Positions 1 to 11,400 of a DNA stretch of 64,000 bases are shown piece by piece. The stretch covers positions 38,547,892 through 38,611,891 of the forward strand of contig NC_081835.1 of the NCBI RefSeq assembly GCF_030867095.1, in the 5' to 3' direction. Origin of the DNA: Alligator mississippiensis. Lineage: Eukaryota > Chordata > Crocodylia > Alligatoridae. The notes under the pieces were generated by a model. That model did not search any database, had not been told where the DNA came from, and saw only the letters and a program-made list of their open reading frames with translations. Position 1 is the first letter of the stretch. Each line of letters starts with the position of its first letter. Position numbers and translations under genes: made by a program.

Positions 1-564
1 CACTACCCATGCAGCCCATGCCGCCATCCTGGGCAGGGTGGACCTTGCGTGGACAGCAGTGTTGGGCACGTTTGGAGCCCCAGAACATGCTGCTGTCTCA
101 GTACTGGTGGGCCCCACAACTGAGCTCCCACAGCTGACAGGGAGAAGCCACTTCTGCAAAGACTCCTGGTGCCCAACGGAGCAGAATATCCCTCGCACAG
201 CACCTTACCCCACCTGCATGCAGCCCAACATTTTTGCCACAGCCCCGGCACTCAGGCCCCTGCTGCGCGAGTGGCGTTGCCGTAGCAGGAGCCAGTAATA
301 GTCCCTTTGCTAAGCGCAGTGCCCTGTGACCGTTCCCCAGTGCCCCCTCCCCTTCCCACTGCTTGCTGGGACCTGTAGTCTGCTGCAGGCTTGGGCTGAC
401 AATGAGGCGCAGGGGCTGGACTATGCTCACCAAGGTGCTCTGGACATATGGCCATAATTATTTGCTACAACAACCAAAAAAAGCCGATAGTCAATAACAT
501 CATTTCTCCTTTTATTGGTACTGATTTGATAGCCATCCAATATAAATCGGTGCATCCCTAATGC
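1..564. other. Unassigned repeat-like stretch upstream of CR1
   Basis: No exon or protein homology was recognised here. The first 460 bases are GC-rich. Bases 470-564 are AT-rich and end in a TCGGTGCATCCCTA motif, which looks like the terminal inverted repeat of a DNA transposon (read on the other strand it starts TAGGGATGCACCGA). The partner end was not found, so the class is a guess. By position it should lie in NEK4 intron 1. Confidence 0.3.
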
Positions 565-1446
565 CTATATCTTCCATAACCAGTGACTGTCAAACTTCTT
601 GAACGTTCTTCATCAAGTGATGAAGAGTCAATCTGTTCCACAGCTTCACTCTTCTAACAGTGAAGAAGTTTGCCCTTATAACCTACCTAAATCTACTTTG
701 GTGCAACTTCAAGACAGTGGTCCGTATGCTCCTCTCTGCAGTGAAAAAAGGTGCTTTCCCTCTTCTTTATGGCAGCCCCTCAAGTATTTGAAGACTGCTA
801 TCATGTCCCCTCTTAAGTGCCTTTTCTGCAAGCTGAACATGCTGAGCTCCTTCAGCCTCTCCTTGTACGAGTTGCTTTCTAAGCCCTTTATCAACTTTAT
901 CCCTGCCTCTTGACTCTGTCTAACTTCTCCATGTCCTTTTTAAAATGCGGAGCCCAAAACTATACCCATTACTCTAGGTGAGACCTAAATCAGTGCCAAG
1001 TACAGAGGCAATATCATCTCCTGGGTCTTGCACCTAATGCTTTTATTAATGCATCCCAAAACTGCATTCACCTTTTGTGTGACTATCACATTGCAAATTC
1101 ATTTTGAGTCTGATCTAACGAGACTCCCAGATCTTTCTCTATAATGCTGCCATTCAGCCAGGTATAACCAATTTTATATTTGTATTTTTGATTATTCTTC
1201 CTGAATAATCACTTTGAATGGGTCTGCAAGAACTTCATCTTGTTAGCTGCAGCCCAGCTTTTCAATCTGTCAAGTTCCTTCTTAATTGCACTCCTGTCCT
1301 CCACCATTTTTGCAGTCCTTCCTAGTTTTGTGTCACTTGAAGACTTCCTCAAAAAGCTTTCTATGCCAGAATCCAAATCATGAACAAACACGTTGAACAG
1401 CACTGGGCTCTGGGCAGACCCCTGTGGGACTCCTCTCATAACTTCC
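565..1446 (-). mobile_element. CR1-type LINE, 3' half (ORF2 reverse transcriptase C-terminus)
   Basis: Minus-strand translation gives the CR1 reverse-transcriptase palm stretch GVPQGSAQSPVLFNVFVHDL near 1430-1370. Nearer the 3' end (894-709) comes the typical CR1 tail protein with motifs like ERLKEL.MFSLQKRHLRGD. The reading frame is interrupted several times, so this is an old dead copy. Its 5' continuation lies at 3832-4335; the two parts are separated by a Penelope-like insertion. A plain LINE relic with no host function visible. Confidence 0.85.
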
Positions 1447-1459
1447 TGCCATTCTGACA
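1447..1459. repeat. Target-site duplication, left copy
   Basis: The 13-bp sequence TGCCATTCTGACA is repeated exactly at 3819-3831. The pair brackets the Penelope-like element and lies in CR1 sequence on both sides. Confidence 0.85.
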
Positions 1460-3818
1460 GGCCTAAATTTCTGTCCAGAAAAATACCCTAACAAAATACT
1501 TCAAATGTGGAGAACTAGAAGAATTCTTCCGATGCCTGCGCCTCAAAGAATATTTCCATGACCAAACTGAACCCACTCCCAACAACAACTCATCCTCTGA
1601 CAACATTCAGGAAAGGATCAATGCCAAAAAGCCCCAAAAAAACCATCAGATTGGACACCTTGCAGTGGACGAAACCCTAACCTTGACCACTACATTGACT
1701 GCTTCAGGGAAAGAATGAACAATGAAATAAATCAGCAACACACGCCACCACAACAACCTCTCTCTACCAGAGGAAAAGGCCATAAAATCTTTAAGATCCA
1801 ACCACCAAATAGTAATCAAACCAGCAGATAGAGGAGGAGCCATAGTCATCCTAAACTGTGAGGATTACATAAAGGAAGCCAACAGACACAGGCTCTCTGA
1901 CACCACCTACTACAAAGAACTACAAGATCCTACTCCCCTTTTCACCAAAAAACTCAACAATACCATCAAATCATTTCCATCAAGACTACAGGAAAAACTA
2001 CAGACCTTGATCCCCCCACTACCTAACCCGGGGCCTTTTTACATGCTCCCTAAAAATCGACAAACAAGGGAACCCTGGCAGACCTATCATATCCAACCAT
2101 GGGACCCTAACTGAGGAAATATCAGGTTTCGTTGAATCAGTCCTAAAACCGCTTATCACCCACAGAGCAAGATTTGTACAAGACACTACAGACTTTCTAC
2201 AGAAACTTAAAAACAGACCACCTTCACAGCAACACACTCCTAGCCACCATGGACGTTACCAGCCTATATACCAACATCCCACACCAGGATGGCATCCAAG
2301 CCTGCCTTACATATCTACAGGAACAAGATTGCAACTCAGAATACAAACCCAAAGATATTACTGACCTTATACACTTCATCCTCACACACAACAATTTCAC
2401 TTTTAATAATCAACACTTCCTCCAGATGATGGGAACAGCTATGGGCACTAAAATGGCCCCACAGTATGCTAACCTTTTTATGAGCCACCTGGAAGAAGAC
2501 TTCCTCAAGAACTGCACCATCAGACCCTTGCTATACTCAAGATACATCGATGACATCTTCATCATTTGGACTGAGAACCTGCAGTCTCTGATTGAGTTCC
2601 ACCAGAAATTCAACAGTCACCACCCCTCCATCCGACTTTTGTTAGAATACTCCAGCACCAGCATCTCCTTTTTAGACACAATGATCAGTATACAGAAGGG
2701 TAAAATACAGACCACAGTATACAAGAAACCCACAGACCAACATACATATCTGCACAGAACCAGCAATCACACTAAACACCAAAAAAGCTGTGATATGTAG
2801 CCAAGCCCTCAGATACCACCGCATTTGTACTGGAGAGAACACCCAGGATTGCCACCTCACCAATCTTAAAAAGGCTTTCACCCAGCAAGGACACTCCTCC
2901 AGAGAGGTAGATTGCACGTTTGAAAGAGCCACCTGGATACCACGTGAAGAACTGCTGCAGTACAGAAGAAAACCCCCCACAAATCACACACTGCTGGTTA
3001 TGACGTATCACCCCTCCCTTGAGCCTGTACAGAAAATCCTCAAAAAATTGCAACCCATACTAGACAGAGACCCTATTCTTAAAAAAGATCTTCCCAGAGC
3101 CACCCATCCTAGCCTTCAGACAAGCACCGAACCTCGCCAACCTCAGCACCAGAAGCAAACTTCCTCAAGCCCAGAACACACCAAAAGGATCTAGACCGTG
3201 CCATGACAAGAAATGCAAAACCTGCCAACACATCTCCACCACCTCCACAACTACTACACCCCACAACAGAGCCATCAGCATCCCTGCATCTTACAGCTGC
3301 ACCTCCAGAAATGTAATTTACCTCATCCAATGCACCAAATGCCCTGATGGAAAATATGTAGGAGACACCGAACAACAACTGTGCACCAGAATGAACGCAC
3401 ACCGGAAATCCATCAAAGACAGAAATACCCAATTACCGGCGGGGGCACATTTCTCACAAGAGGGCCACCCTCTCTCCAGTCTCTCAGTCCTGATCCTCAA
3501 GGGAAACTTGCACAACACTTCCCAGAGATGAGCCTATGAGCTCCATTTCATCAACCTCCTGGATACTAGAGATCATGGACTAAACACAGACATTGGATTT
3601 TTGATACATTACAATCTGCCTGACAGCCGACTCCCCAGCCCAGCCCCTGCCTCGTTTACTTTTCATTCCATCCAGGAAGAGCACACACCAACTGCTGAAA
3701 CTTCCTCAGCCTGATGAAGGGTTTTTGAACCTGAAAGCTTGCTTAATGAATGTTCTCCAACTATTTGGGTTGGTCTAATAAAAGATATCAAATTCACCCA
3801 AGGAACCTTGTCTGCCTA
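1460..3818 (+). mobile_element. Penelope-like retroelement (RT plus GIY-YIG endonuclease)
   Basis: Plus-strand open stretches at 2174-2800 and 2790-3194 encode a Penelope-type reverse transcriptase. Visible motifs are MDVTSLYTNIPH, GTAMGTKMAPQYANLFM and the catalytic RYIDDIFIIW (YIDD at 2543-2554). Further 3', around 3307-3415, is a GIY-YIG-like endonuclease: VIYLIQCTKCPDGKYVGDTE followed by RMNAHRKSI. That RT-then-GIY-YIG order is diagnostic of the family. The element is flanked by a perfect 13-bp duplication and is about 2.36 kb, so the 5' part of the full element is missing. It looks degraded. Its last 110 bases (from about 3711, GATGAAGGGTTTTTGAACC to the end) recur in inverted orientation elsewhere in this window. 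The insertion is younger than the CR1 copy it split. Confidence 0.9.
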
Positions 3819-3831
3819 TGCCATTCTGACA
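3819..3831. repeat. Target-site duplication, right copy
   Basis: Exact repeat of 1447-1459, immediately after the 3' end of the Penelope-like element. Confidence 0.85.
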
Positions 3832-4335
3832 TGGATTTGTTAATAATTACCCCTTGCTTGCAGCTATTCAACCTGTTGTCTATCCATATTATAGTAGTTT
3901 TGCATAATCTACATTTCTTCAGTTGTTTATGAGACGGTCACGCAAGACCTTATCAAAAATCTTCCTGAAGTCCAGATACACTATATCCACAGCATTCCCT
4001 TCACTCACTCAACTAGTTAGCTTGTCAGAGAAGGAGATGATATTTGTTTGACATAAATTGTTCTTTGTAAATCCATGCTAGGTTGCTTGTGATCAGCTTT
4101 TTCTCCTCCAGATGCTTGCAAATGGCCTTCCTTAGGATGCGTTTCAATAACATCCTGGGTACTGAGGGTAAGACTAACCAGTCTGTAGTTTCCTAGGTCC
4201 TCCTTTTTGCCTTTAAAGAGGGGTGCTATGTTGGCTCTTTCCTAGTCCTGAGGTACCTCACCTGTCTCTGATGACTTCATGAAGATGATTGCCAAGGGAT
4301 CTGAGATTCTCTGCCAGTTCCTTCTTTACCCTGAA
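3832..4335 (-). mobile_element. CR1-type LINE, 5' part of the copy at 565-1446
   Basis: Minus-strand sequence encodes the first palm motif of a LINE reverse transcriptase: VDIVYLDFRKIFDKV, from about 3998 down to 3954. It is colinear with the GVPQGS segment below 1446 once the Penelope-like insertion is removed. Other frames are disrupted. The upstream limit is approximate, and the ORF2 endonuclease domain is not visible, so the copy is 5'-truncated. Confidence 0.7.
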
Positions 4336-5007
4336 GTACCTTACATCCAAGTTTTCCCAGACATGTCCTCTTTTTGGGTGCTCCCATCTTCATCTGGGTG
4401 GTTGGGTTTTTTGTTTTGTTTTTTTGAAATATCAGGAAATGTCCTGGATTTTGCTCTGCTTCTGCTTTCCTGGCACTTCCCGGCTTGCCCCAGCAAGGAG
4501 CTGCCTGGGGCTGGAAGGAATGGGACAGGGGGATTGGATTTAGGGACATCACGTACTCTGTGCATGGCCCTGGCAGCTGCAGTAAGGTAAGTCTTTGGGG
4601 GCAGAATTGGACAGCCAGGACTGGAGACTCTGGGGATGAGGGTATGTATGCGCCAGCTGGGGCTGGGACTGCAACAGGGCAGGGAGCTGGGGGATGCATC
4701 TACCCCTCCAGTGGGGGAAAACAGGTTGGGGGGATTATTTGGGAGCAGCAGGGAGTTGCTTGTGCAACAGGGCTGGGGGAGACTGGGATCTGTGGGTCAA
4801 GAATGAGGGATGCCAGCAGGATAGGAGGGGTGGGGCTGTGGCTTGGGAGTGAGGGGCACCAGGAGAATGGGGGACTGAGTCGGGACTGTGGGGCACCAGG
4901 GGAATGGGGGACTGAGTCGGGACTGTGGGGCACAGGCAGGGCCAGGGGCTGTGGGTCAGGAGTTAGGGGTATCAGCAGGGATGGTGGTGGGGGCTGTGGG
5001 TTGGGGC
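4336..5007. repeat. G-rich stretch with a short minisatellite
   Basis: Bases about 4850-4935 contain two near-identical tandem copies of a ~39-base unit (GAATGGGGGACTGAGTCGGG core) and a partial third. The surrounding sequence has the same GGGGCTGTGGG flavour and looks like decayed tandem repeat. The open frame at 4485-5039 is a by-product of this composition, low complexity and without homology, so no gene is called. Confidence 0.6.
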
Positions 5008-5197
5008 TAGGTACAGAAGTTACACATAAACCGGTTTAAGTGATCAGAAACTGGTTTAAACCTGTAACAGAATAGAAGTTCAGTGTGCACACACCAGTTT
5101 CAAAATGTGAGAGACTGGTTTAAGATAAACCTGGTTGAATGTAGTGTCAGACTTAAGTGATTTAGGTCAAACCGGGTTATGAAACTTCTGTCCCAGA
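5008..5197. mobile_element. Short inverted-repeat element (MITE-like)
   Basis: Imperfect terminal inverted repeats of about 28 bp: GGTACAGAAGTTACACATAA on the left (5010-5029) pairs with the reverse complement of the right end (GGGACAGAAGTTTCATAACC). The interior is rich in AAACCGGTTT-like words. It is about 190 bp with no coding capacity. The family was not recognised and no clean target duplication was found. Confidence 0.5.
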
Positions 5198-7064
5198 TCC
5201 CTTCCTGGTCCAAGTTAAATCACAGTCCCCCAGCATCCCAGCTTTTTGCAACCCTGTGTTGGGCTGTGCTGTCTGCTCCAGAGAGCAGGACTGGCCCTGC
5301 CCCTCTGCTCCCTAGCCACAGCAGTGAAGAGTGGCTCACAGCACCCCCCCACCTCCCCCCAGGCAAACCCCTGCTGGGTTTGGAGGCTGGGAAGTGGGTT
5401 AAACTTCCCTTCCCCTGAGTATGGGGCTGCCGTGCCCTGCCCTGCTTAGTGCTGGCTGCGACTGGACTACAGAGCCCAGAGGCATGTGGAAGCAGGAAGA
5501 GGAAGTTATAAGCAACCCTGCAGAGTCCTGCTGCTGTGAGTACGGACTGCAAATCCCAGAGACCTCAGAGGCAGCAGGAAAAGGAAGCATACACAGCCTA
5601 TGCTGGCCATGCACCAGAGAGGTGTGCTTTAGCACCCCCAGTTTCTGGCTTGAGCCACTGCAGACATGTGTATTTCCTGAATCAAAAGTGAAAGTCTGTT
5701 CATTTGCTTATTGGTTCAATCTTTACAGATTAGGCTGACCTGCAACGACCGAAATCAATACAGCCTCAGGCATTTTGACTGTCTGTACTTAACCTGCTAA
5801 GGAGGGGCACCAGTGTGTTTTGTGGGGTGGGGTACTGTGGGTTGGGAGTGGGAGGCAGGGGCAGGGCATGGGTATATCACTGCCCCCCACCCCCATCATA
5901 TACCTCATCCCCCAATAGAGGACCAGGTATCCTCTATTTTTGAAACTTGAAATATACTAACCCTACCCTAGGGTGAAGTTCATCAGACTTTGATGATTTG
6001 ACTTGATTCAGACCCATCAAAAGATATCTGACCATCTCTTGTTACCTCATCCCTCAGCATGCCTCTTTCTTTATCCATATAATTCTTAAGTGTCTGCCTG
6101 CAGCTTAATTTTTTTGTGAACACTGAGACAACTACAACAGCTACTTCCTGCCTTCTTTGCATTTTCTTGTAAGGGTTTCCACTGGCTAGTTAACATTTGG
6201 ACCCACAGCTTACTTGTCCTTTTCTGGCCACCATAACTTTTAGAACCTCTTCTTGTTGTCTTTAAGCTCATATCATAAATGTTAGTATTCTTTTATGACT
6301 GGTATAGAATAAGTTTCTCATTGATAGAATCATCTAATTTATTCTTTTTTCAGATTTTAAAGATTAAAAAAAAAATCTTTTCCATTCTCCCTTTTTGTTC
6401 TTGGTAGCATTCTTTTTCTTCCTAACCTGTTGGTATCAGAAGCTTTCCTGCCATATTTTAATAGATTTGCCTTTTGCACTTAACTTTTATTAGCCTGCTC
6501 TACTGCAGAACTCTTTACCATGTCCATACTTTGTTTTGAAAAGGAAAGTCTAGCCTGATAAGGTTTAGTGAGGATTTTGTGCAGTTATGAGTTCATAATT
6601 TTTTCAGTGCTAGAAGATTTTTTTTTAAATATGTTTGGAACTCTGAGTTGTGGTTTTAACCACCTTCTGCTGTTATGTACATCTGATCAGCCTTCTGGCA
6701 CCTTGTAGTAAAATGCTGTTTTCTGGAGTGTATTGAAGCATGTGGCTTTTGTAAAGAAATCAAGATTTTTTTTTTCCCTCAAACACAATGAGATTAGTCA
6801 CTTCTGGATTTTAACTTCCTATACTAGAATAAGCTTATTTACATAGTCTTTGTTGTGCATTTACAATTCCCTTTATTAGAAGGGAGTAGAAATTGTAAGG
6901 AGTTAAGTCACCTTTTTGAGAAGAATGACTTTCTGAACTATGCAAAAGTATTTCAGTGTTAAGACTTGAACATGGGTCAGTAATGGCCAGTTGTTTTAAA
7001 AAAAAGGGAAACAGCACAATCTGAATATTTTAATGTTTTAATCAATTAAAAAAATGTAGCAGGG
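5198..7064. other. NEK4 intron 1 sequence without recognised genes
   Basis: A mix of moderately GC-rich (5200-5650) and AT-rich (5900-7050) sequence. No exon-like homology was seen on either strand. The NEK4 first exon, which in vertebrates encodes the start and the GRGSYGEV glycine loop, was looked for here and not found. Confidence 0.4.
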
Positions 7065-7937
7065 TGTAGTGCCTAGGGGTGGCAGTGTTGCCCCCAGGTC
7101 CTTAACTGTGTCAGTCTTAATCTACAAGCACCCTCATTCTTGCCCACCATGTCTCATTGGTATGATGAATATAGGGAGGCTGTACTTGAGCTTTAAGTTT
7201 GGACACAGTCTGGCTAGATCCTAATAACCCTGTTGTCTCTAGACCCCTTGACATCCTGCTTCACTGTAGATGGTTCCCAAGTCTCTCAGCCTTATCAGCC
7301 ATATGCATGGCTCCAACCACCCCTCTACCACACCCCAAGCCTCACAGATGAGGCCTAGGCAGGACAATGCCAGTGTCATTATAATTCAGCCCCTTGTAAG
7401 CACTGGGCTCTCCACAGCCCAGTCTCTACACCCCTCAATGAGGCCTCCTCCTTCCCCAAATAGCCTCACCCAAACCACCGGTGTTATCAGACAGCACACA
7501 AACAACAGCCAACCACCCTGAGTCCCTGGACTGTAACATAACACAGAATTCACATCATGCTTTGCCCCTTTAAAAAAGTAAAACTCCCTCTCTGAGAATC
7601 AGTGCCTAGTAGGCTAGGTTACCTTATGGGCTCATGGTGTCCCTTTTGTTCTAAGGGCAGCAGATCTACCAGCTACCACAACTCTAAGCCCTTGCTTCCT
7701 GGAGACTCCTTCCCTTTCAGTTGCTGGTAGGGAACCAACTGCATAGTCTGAGCCCTGGGGTTTATATGGGCCTAGGGCCCTGCCTCCTCTGGCCAGCTGA
7801 CCAGGTACAGGTGCGGCCAATTCCTTCATTAACCAGTTGTCATGGCAACCTGCACCTGGGTTCTTATCTGGCTCTGTGCTCTTCTCCCCGGGCAATCTCT
7901 GCTCTAAGAGGAGCAGGCATCTTAGTGCCCTGCGACA
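7065..7937 (-). mobile_element. LTR-like fossil (solo LTR candidate)
   Basis: An 870-bp GC-moderate block that reads as an LTR on the minus strand. It starts TGTCGCAGGGCAC at 7937, has a TATAAA promoter-like box near 7765 with a CCAATT word upstream, and ends ...GGCACTACA at 7065. TG...CA ends are present, but I found no matching flanking duplication, so boundaries and class are tentative. No internal genes accompany it. Likely an old solo LTR in NEK4 intron 1. Confidence 0.4.
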
Positions 7938-8138
7938 TTAAGCATTAAAATTATATAAACACTTATTATGAAGTAGACTAATAGGATTTAATAATGATAT
8001 AATAATAAACAGTTGTATATAAATTGTAATTTCCATATATAATGATCTGTTTAAGTACTTGGGTTTTTTTAGATTTTTAGAATTTGACAGTAGTTTTACC
8101 TAGTAGATTGGATTTTCATCTTTTATTTTTCTCTACAG

Positions 8139-8405
8139 TATGTCATCAAAAAGCTAAACCTTAAAAATGCCTCCAAGCGAGACAGGAAAGCAGCAGAACA
8201 AGAGGCCCAGCTCTTGTCTCTCTTGAGGCACCCCAACATAGTCACCTACCGGGAGTCCTGGGAAGGGGAAGATGGTTTATTATATATTGTTATGGGCTTC
8301 TGTGAAGGAGGAGACCTCTATCATAAACTTAAAGAACAGAAGGGCAAACTTTTACCAGAGACTCGGGTGGTAGAGTGGTTTGTCCAGATTGCCATGGCAC
8401 TGCAG
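8139..8405 (+). CDS. NEK4: NEK4 exon 2 (kinase N-lobe)
   Basis: 89 codons, phase 0 to 0, between CTCTACAG and GTAATT. It begins [10 protein letters not shown], carrying the ATP-binding lysine (codon 4). It continues through the alpha-C glutamate region ([18 protein letters not shown]) and the hinge ([13 protein letters not shown]) to [10 protein letters not shown]. Confidence 0.96.
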
Positions 8406-11400
8406 GTAATTAAACCTTTTAATTTTAAAATACTGGTCTTTCTTTCTACAAAACCTTCAAAATTTCAATTTTATTTATATAATTTCAAGTTGTGGTTTTA
8501 CCAGTGTTGGCATCTAGATACAACAGGCTATTAGAAATGTTGACCAATTATAGTTATTGTCAAATTCATGAAGCATTGCTCCAGCCCTAATGTCTATGAA
8601 ATTTATGAAAAATAGCTGCTTTAGCCCAGGGGTGGTCAACCTGTAGCATGCATGCATGCTGTAGGTGGCATTGGAAGCTGCTCCGTGTCATGAAAGGAGG
8701 TACAGGAGCACTCTGAGGAGCACAGCAGGGGGAGGATGCTGCTGAGAGAGGAAGTGTGTGTGATTGGGGGGGGTGAGGGGGAGTCACAGACAAGTTAACC
8801 CTTTTCTGGCCCTGCAGTCACTGCCAAATTCAGGGCTTTGGATCCTTACTTGCTATATAAAATTGTGGCAGCTGAGACGTGGAAAGGGTTAACCTGGCTC
8901 TTGGTCCTGGTGCATCTCCACATCATTGTCCTTCATCCAGTCTATTCCACGTGGCCATACACTTAAGACCCTTTGCCTCCATTCTGGGGCTCCGGGGCAA
9001 AATCTGTATCAGGTAGACATCTGGAGGGGCAGGGATCAGACTTAGGAAAAGGGTGGGGCTTAACTTGTGGCATACCTGCCACGGCTGCTTTCATCTGTAT
9101 ACTGTACTTGCATCTCTTTAGCATGACAATCTTTATACTATTGATAAACTACAGCTGGAGTCATGGCTCACTGATTTACTTTGTCACTGCCTTTGAAATG
9201 ACGTTGTGGAATACAATTAAATGTTATAATTGTTATGATAGCCTATACTAACAAACAGAGTTCTAAATTAGTCATATAAGCAAGCCATGGTCTAGTTAAA
9301 GAGTTCTAATTTCTAATATTTATAATCCTCTGTTTCCAAGGGCTTGCTGCTGAATTATAGAATCTCCTTCCATTTTGAAACTTAATTTAACGTAAACCAA
9401 AAATGTTGGTACTAAAAAGCTGTCTGCTTTCAGAAGCATTTATTGTTTCTATATTTAAATTTATTTTTAAAGTGAAATTTTTTGGCCATTAACCCATTAT
9501 TTCTCCTGAAAACTATTTTCATCTTATATTTTAAGAACATGAAAGGAATTAAATCATACAAATATTAGTATAATAAAGGTTTAACTTAAATATGAAATAT
9601 AAGAAATTGGAGTGAAAAGCATTAATGTAACCAAAATGCCCTGTTATACAGAAATCTGTACTAGGACCTGATTTTGCTTATTGTAAGCCTAATTCCATAG
9701 ATTTTACTTGGGGGGGTCAAGGGGGGAATTTCTACCAACCTTACATCATCATCAAAAAGGAATGTAGATTGAGGTAGGACTGCAGGATTGGATTTAAATG
9801 AATTGTAGTGGAAAGTGAATAACAGGTTGACCTTTCATTTTGTATTTCTTGTTCCTGTTGGGTACTTAAAGCCTAAAACCTCAAATGGGCAGATCATATT
9901 AAAGCAAAAATAAATAATATGTATAGGCTTATATTATCTGTACTAACTCACTAATGGGGGCTGTAATTTGTGTCTTGTTTAGTAATAAATAGTTTGTTGT
10001 ATTTGTATGCTTTTGTCTGCCTTGCATGGTTTTATTTCAGTGGAAAAGAACAAATTGATTGTTGGTTAACTTGCAACTTGGCTGTAAATCTTTTATTTTT
10101 CAGTATTTACATGAAAAACACATTCTACACAGAGATCTCAAAACGCAAAATGTTTTCCTGACACGAACAAATATAATCAAAGTGGGAGATCTGGGAATAG
10201 CCAGAGTGTTAGAAAATCAGTATGATATGGCCAATACTCTTATTGGCACACCTTACTATATGAGTCCTGAACTGTTATCTAGCAAACCTTACAACTACAA
10301 GGTAGAGTATGTTATCGGTAGCATGTTAGTTGACTTCATGTAACCTTTCAAAACTAACTAGGACAAAATAGATGAGTTATCGTGTTTACCTATTTGTCAG
10401 AATTGTATGATGTCTTGTGTTTTAGGAAGAGGTGGTTTTAAGGAGAAAGCTGATGTATTTTGCTGCTGCTGGGGTTTTTTTAGTATTATCTACAGGAAAA
10501 ATAATACTTCTAAAAAAATAAGATAATGTAAGAAACAAACTATTCTGCAGTGCATGAGTTGCTGTTATGGTTAGGATTTATCAATAGACTGGCAAGTAAA
10601 AAGGAAAAAAAACATTCTTAAGTGTGTATTAGGCTACTGCAGTATACAACAAACTTAAATTTTGTTGTTGGTTACATTCTTATCACTACAATTGCTAAAA
10701 TATATGTAATAGATATTACAGTTTTTAAAAAAACTGGAGTTAAGTGTTTACAATTACTGGGACAAATAAGTAAAAAATGGTCAGTGGTCTGGTATTCTTA
10801 TTGTTTTTAAAGTCCTTTTAAGTGTGAAATAAATTACTGGCTAGCAAAAAAAAGAATTGCCCTTGTAGAGTAATTCAGTTTCAGCTGCAGAACCAAGTAT
10901 ACCATAAACACAAGGCTCTATTGTAAGCCTGAGCTAATAAAAAGTCTTCAGTTAGTATACTGAAATAAAGAAAGATCCAGCTTTCTCCAAGCTGCAGGTG
11001 ATCACCAGCCTAGAATATATGTACATGCAGAAACTCAGATTCTGAATCATAATTTGTGTGGATAGACTGTATTGTTACAAAGCTACTTTGAAGTTTATAG
11101 AGCTCCACCTGGGCAGAATGACATGTGCAGGGTTGAGAATTACAGCATGATCATAACTTTGCTTAATTGCAGTCCATTTTATTCAATGATAATTGTGTTT
11201 GTTTTCACTGAGATTTAATTGTATGGAAAGCTTGAGAGAGAATTGCAGAAAATCTGAAAATTAATAGAAATCAAATTTCAGGGATGGGTCTGTGAAGAAA
11301 TCCCCTCCCCCTTGCTCTGACCCTCCCTTGGGTCAGCCTAGGTGACCCCTCTCCCTTCCTGCTCCTCTTGGATCAGGCTAGTCAATCAGGTGACCTGGCC

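Noticed and set aside
4485-5039. 184-codon glycine-rich plus-strand frame
   Set aside because: Overlaps a minisatellite; the repeats in the protein simply mirror the DNA repeat.
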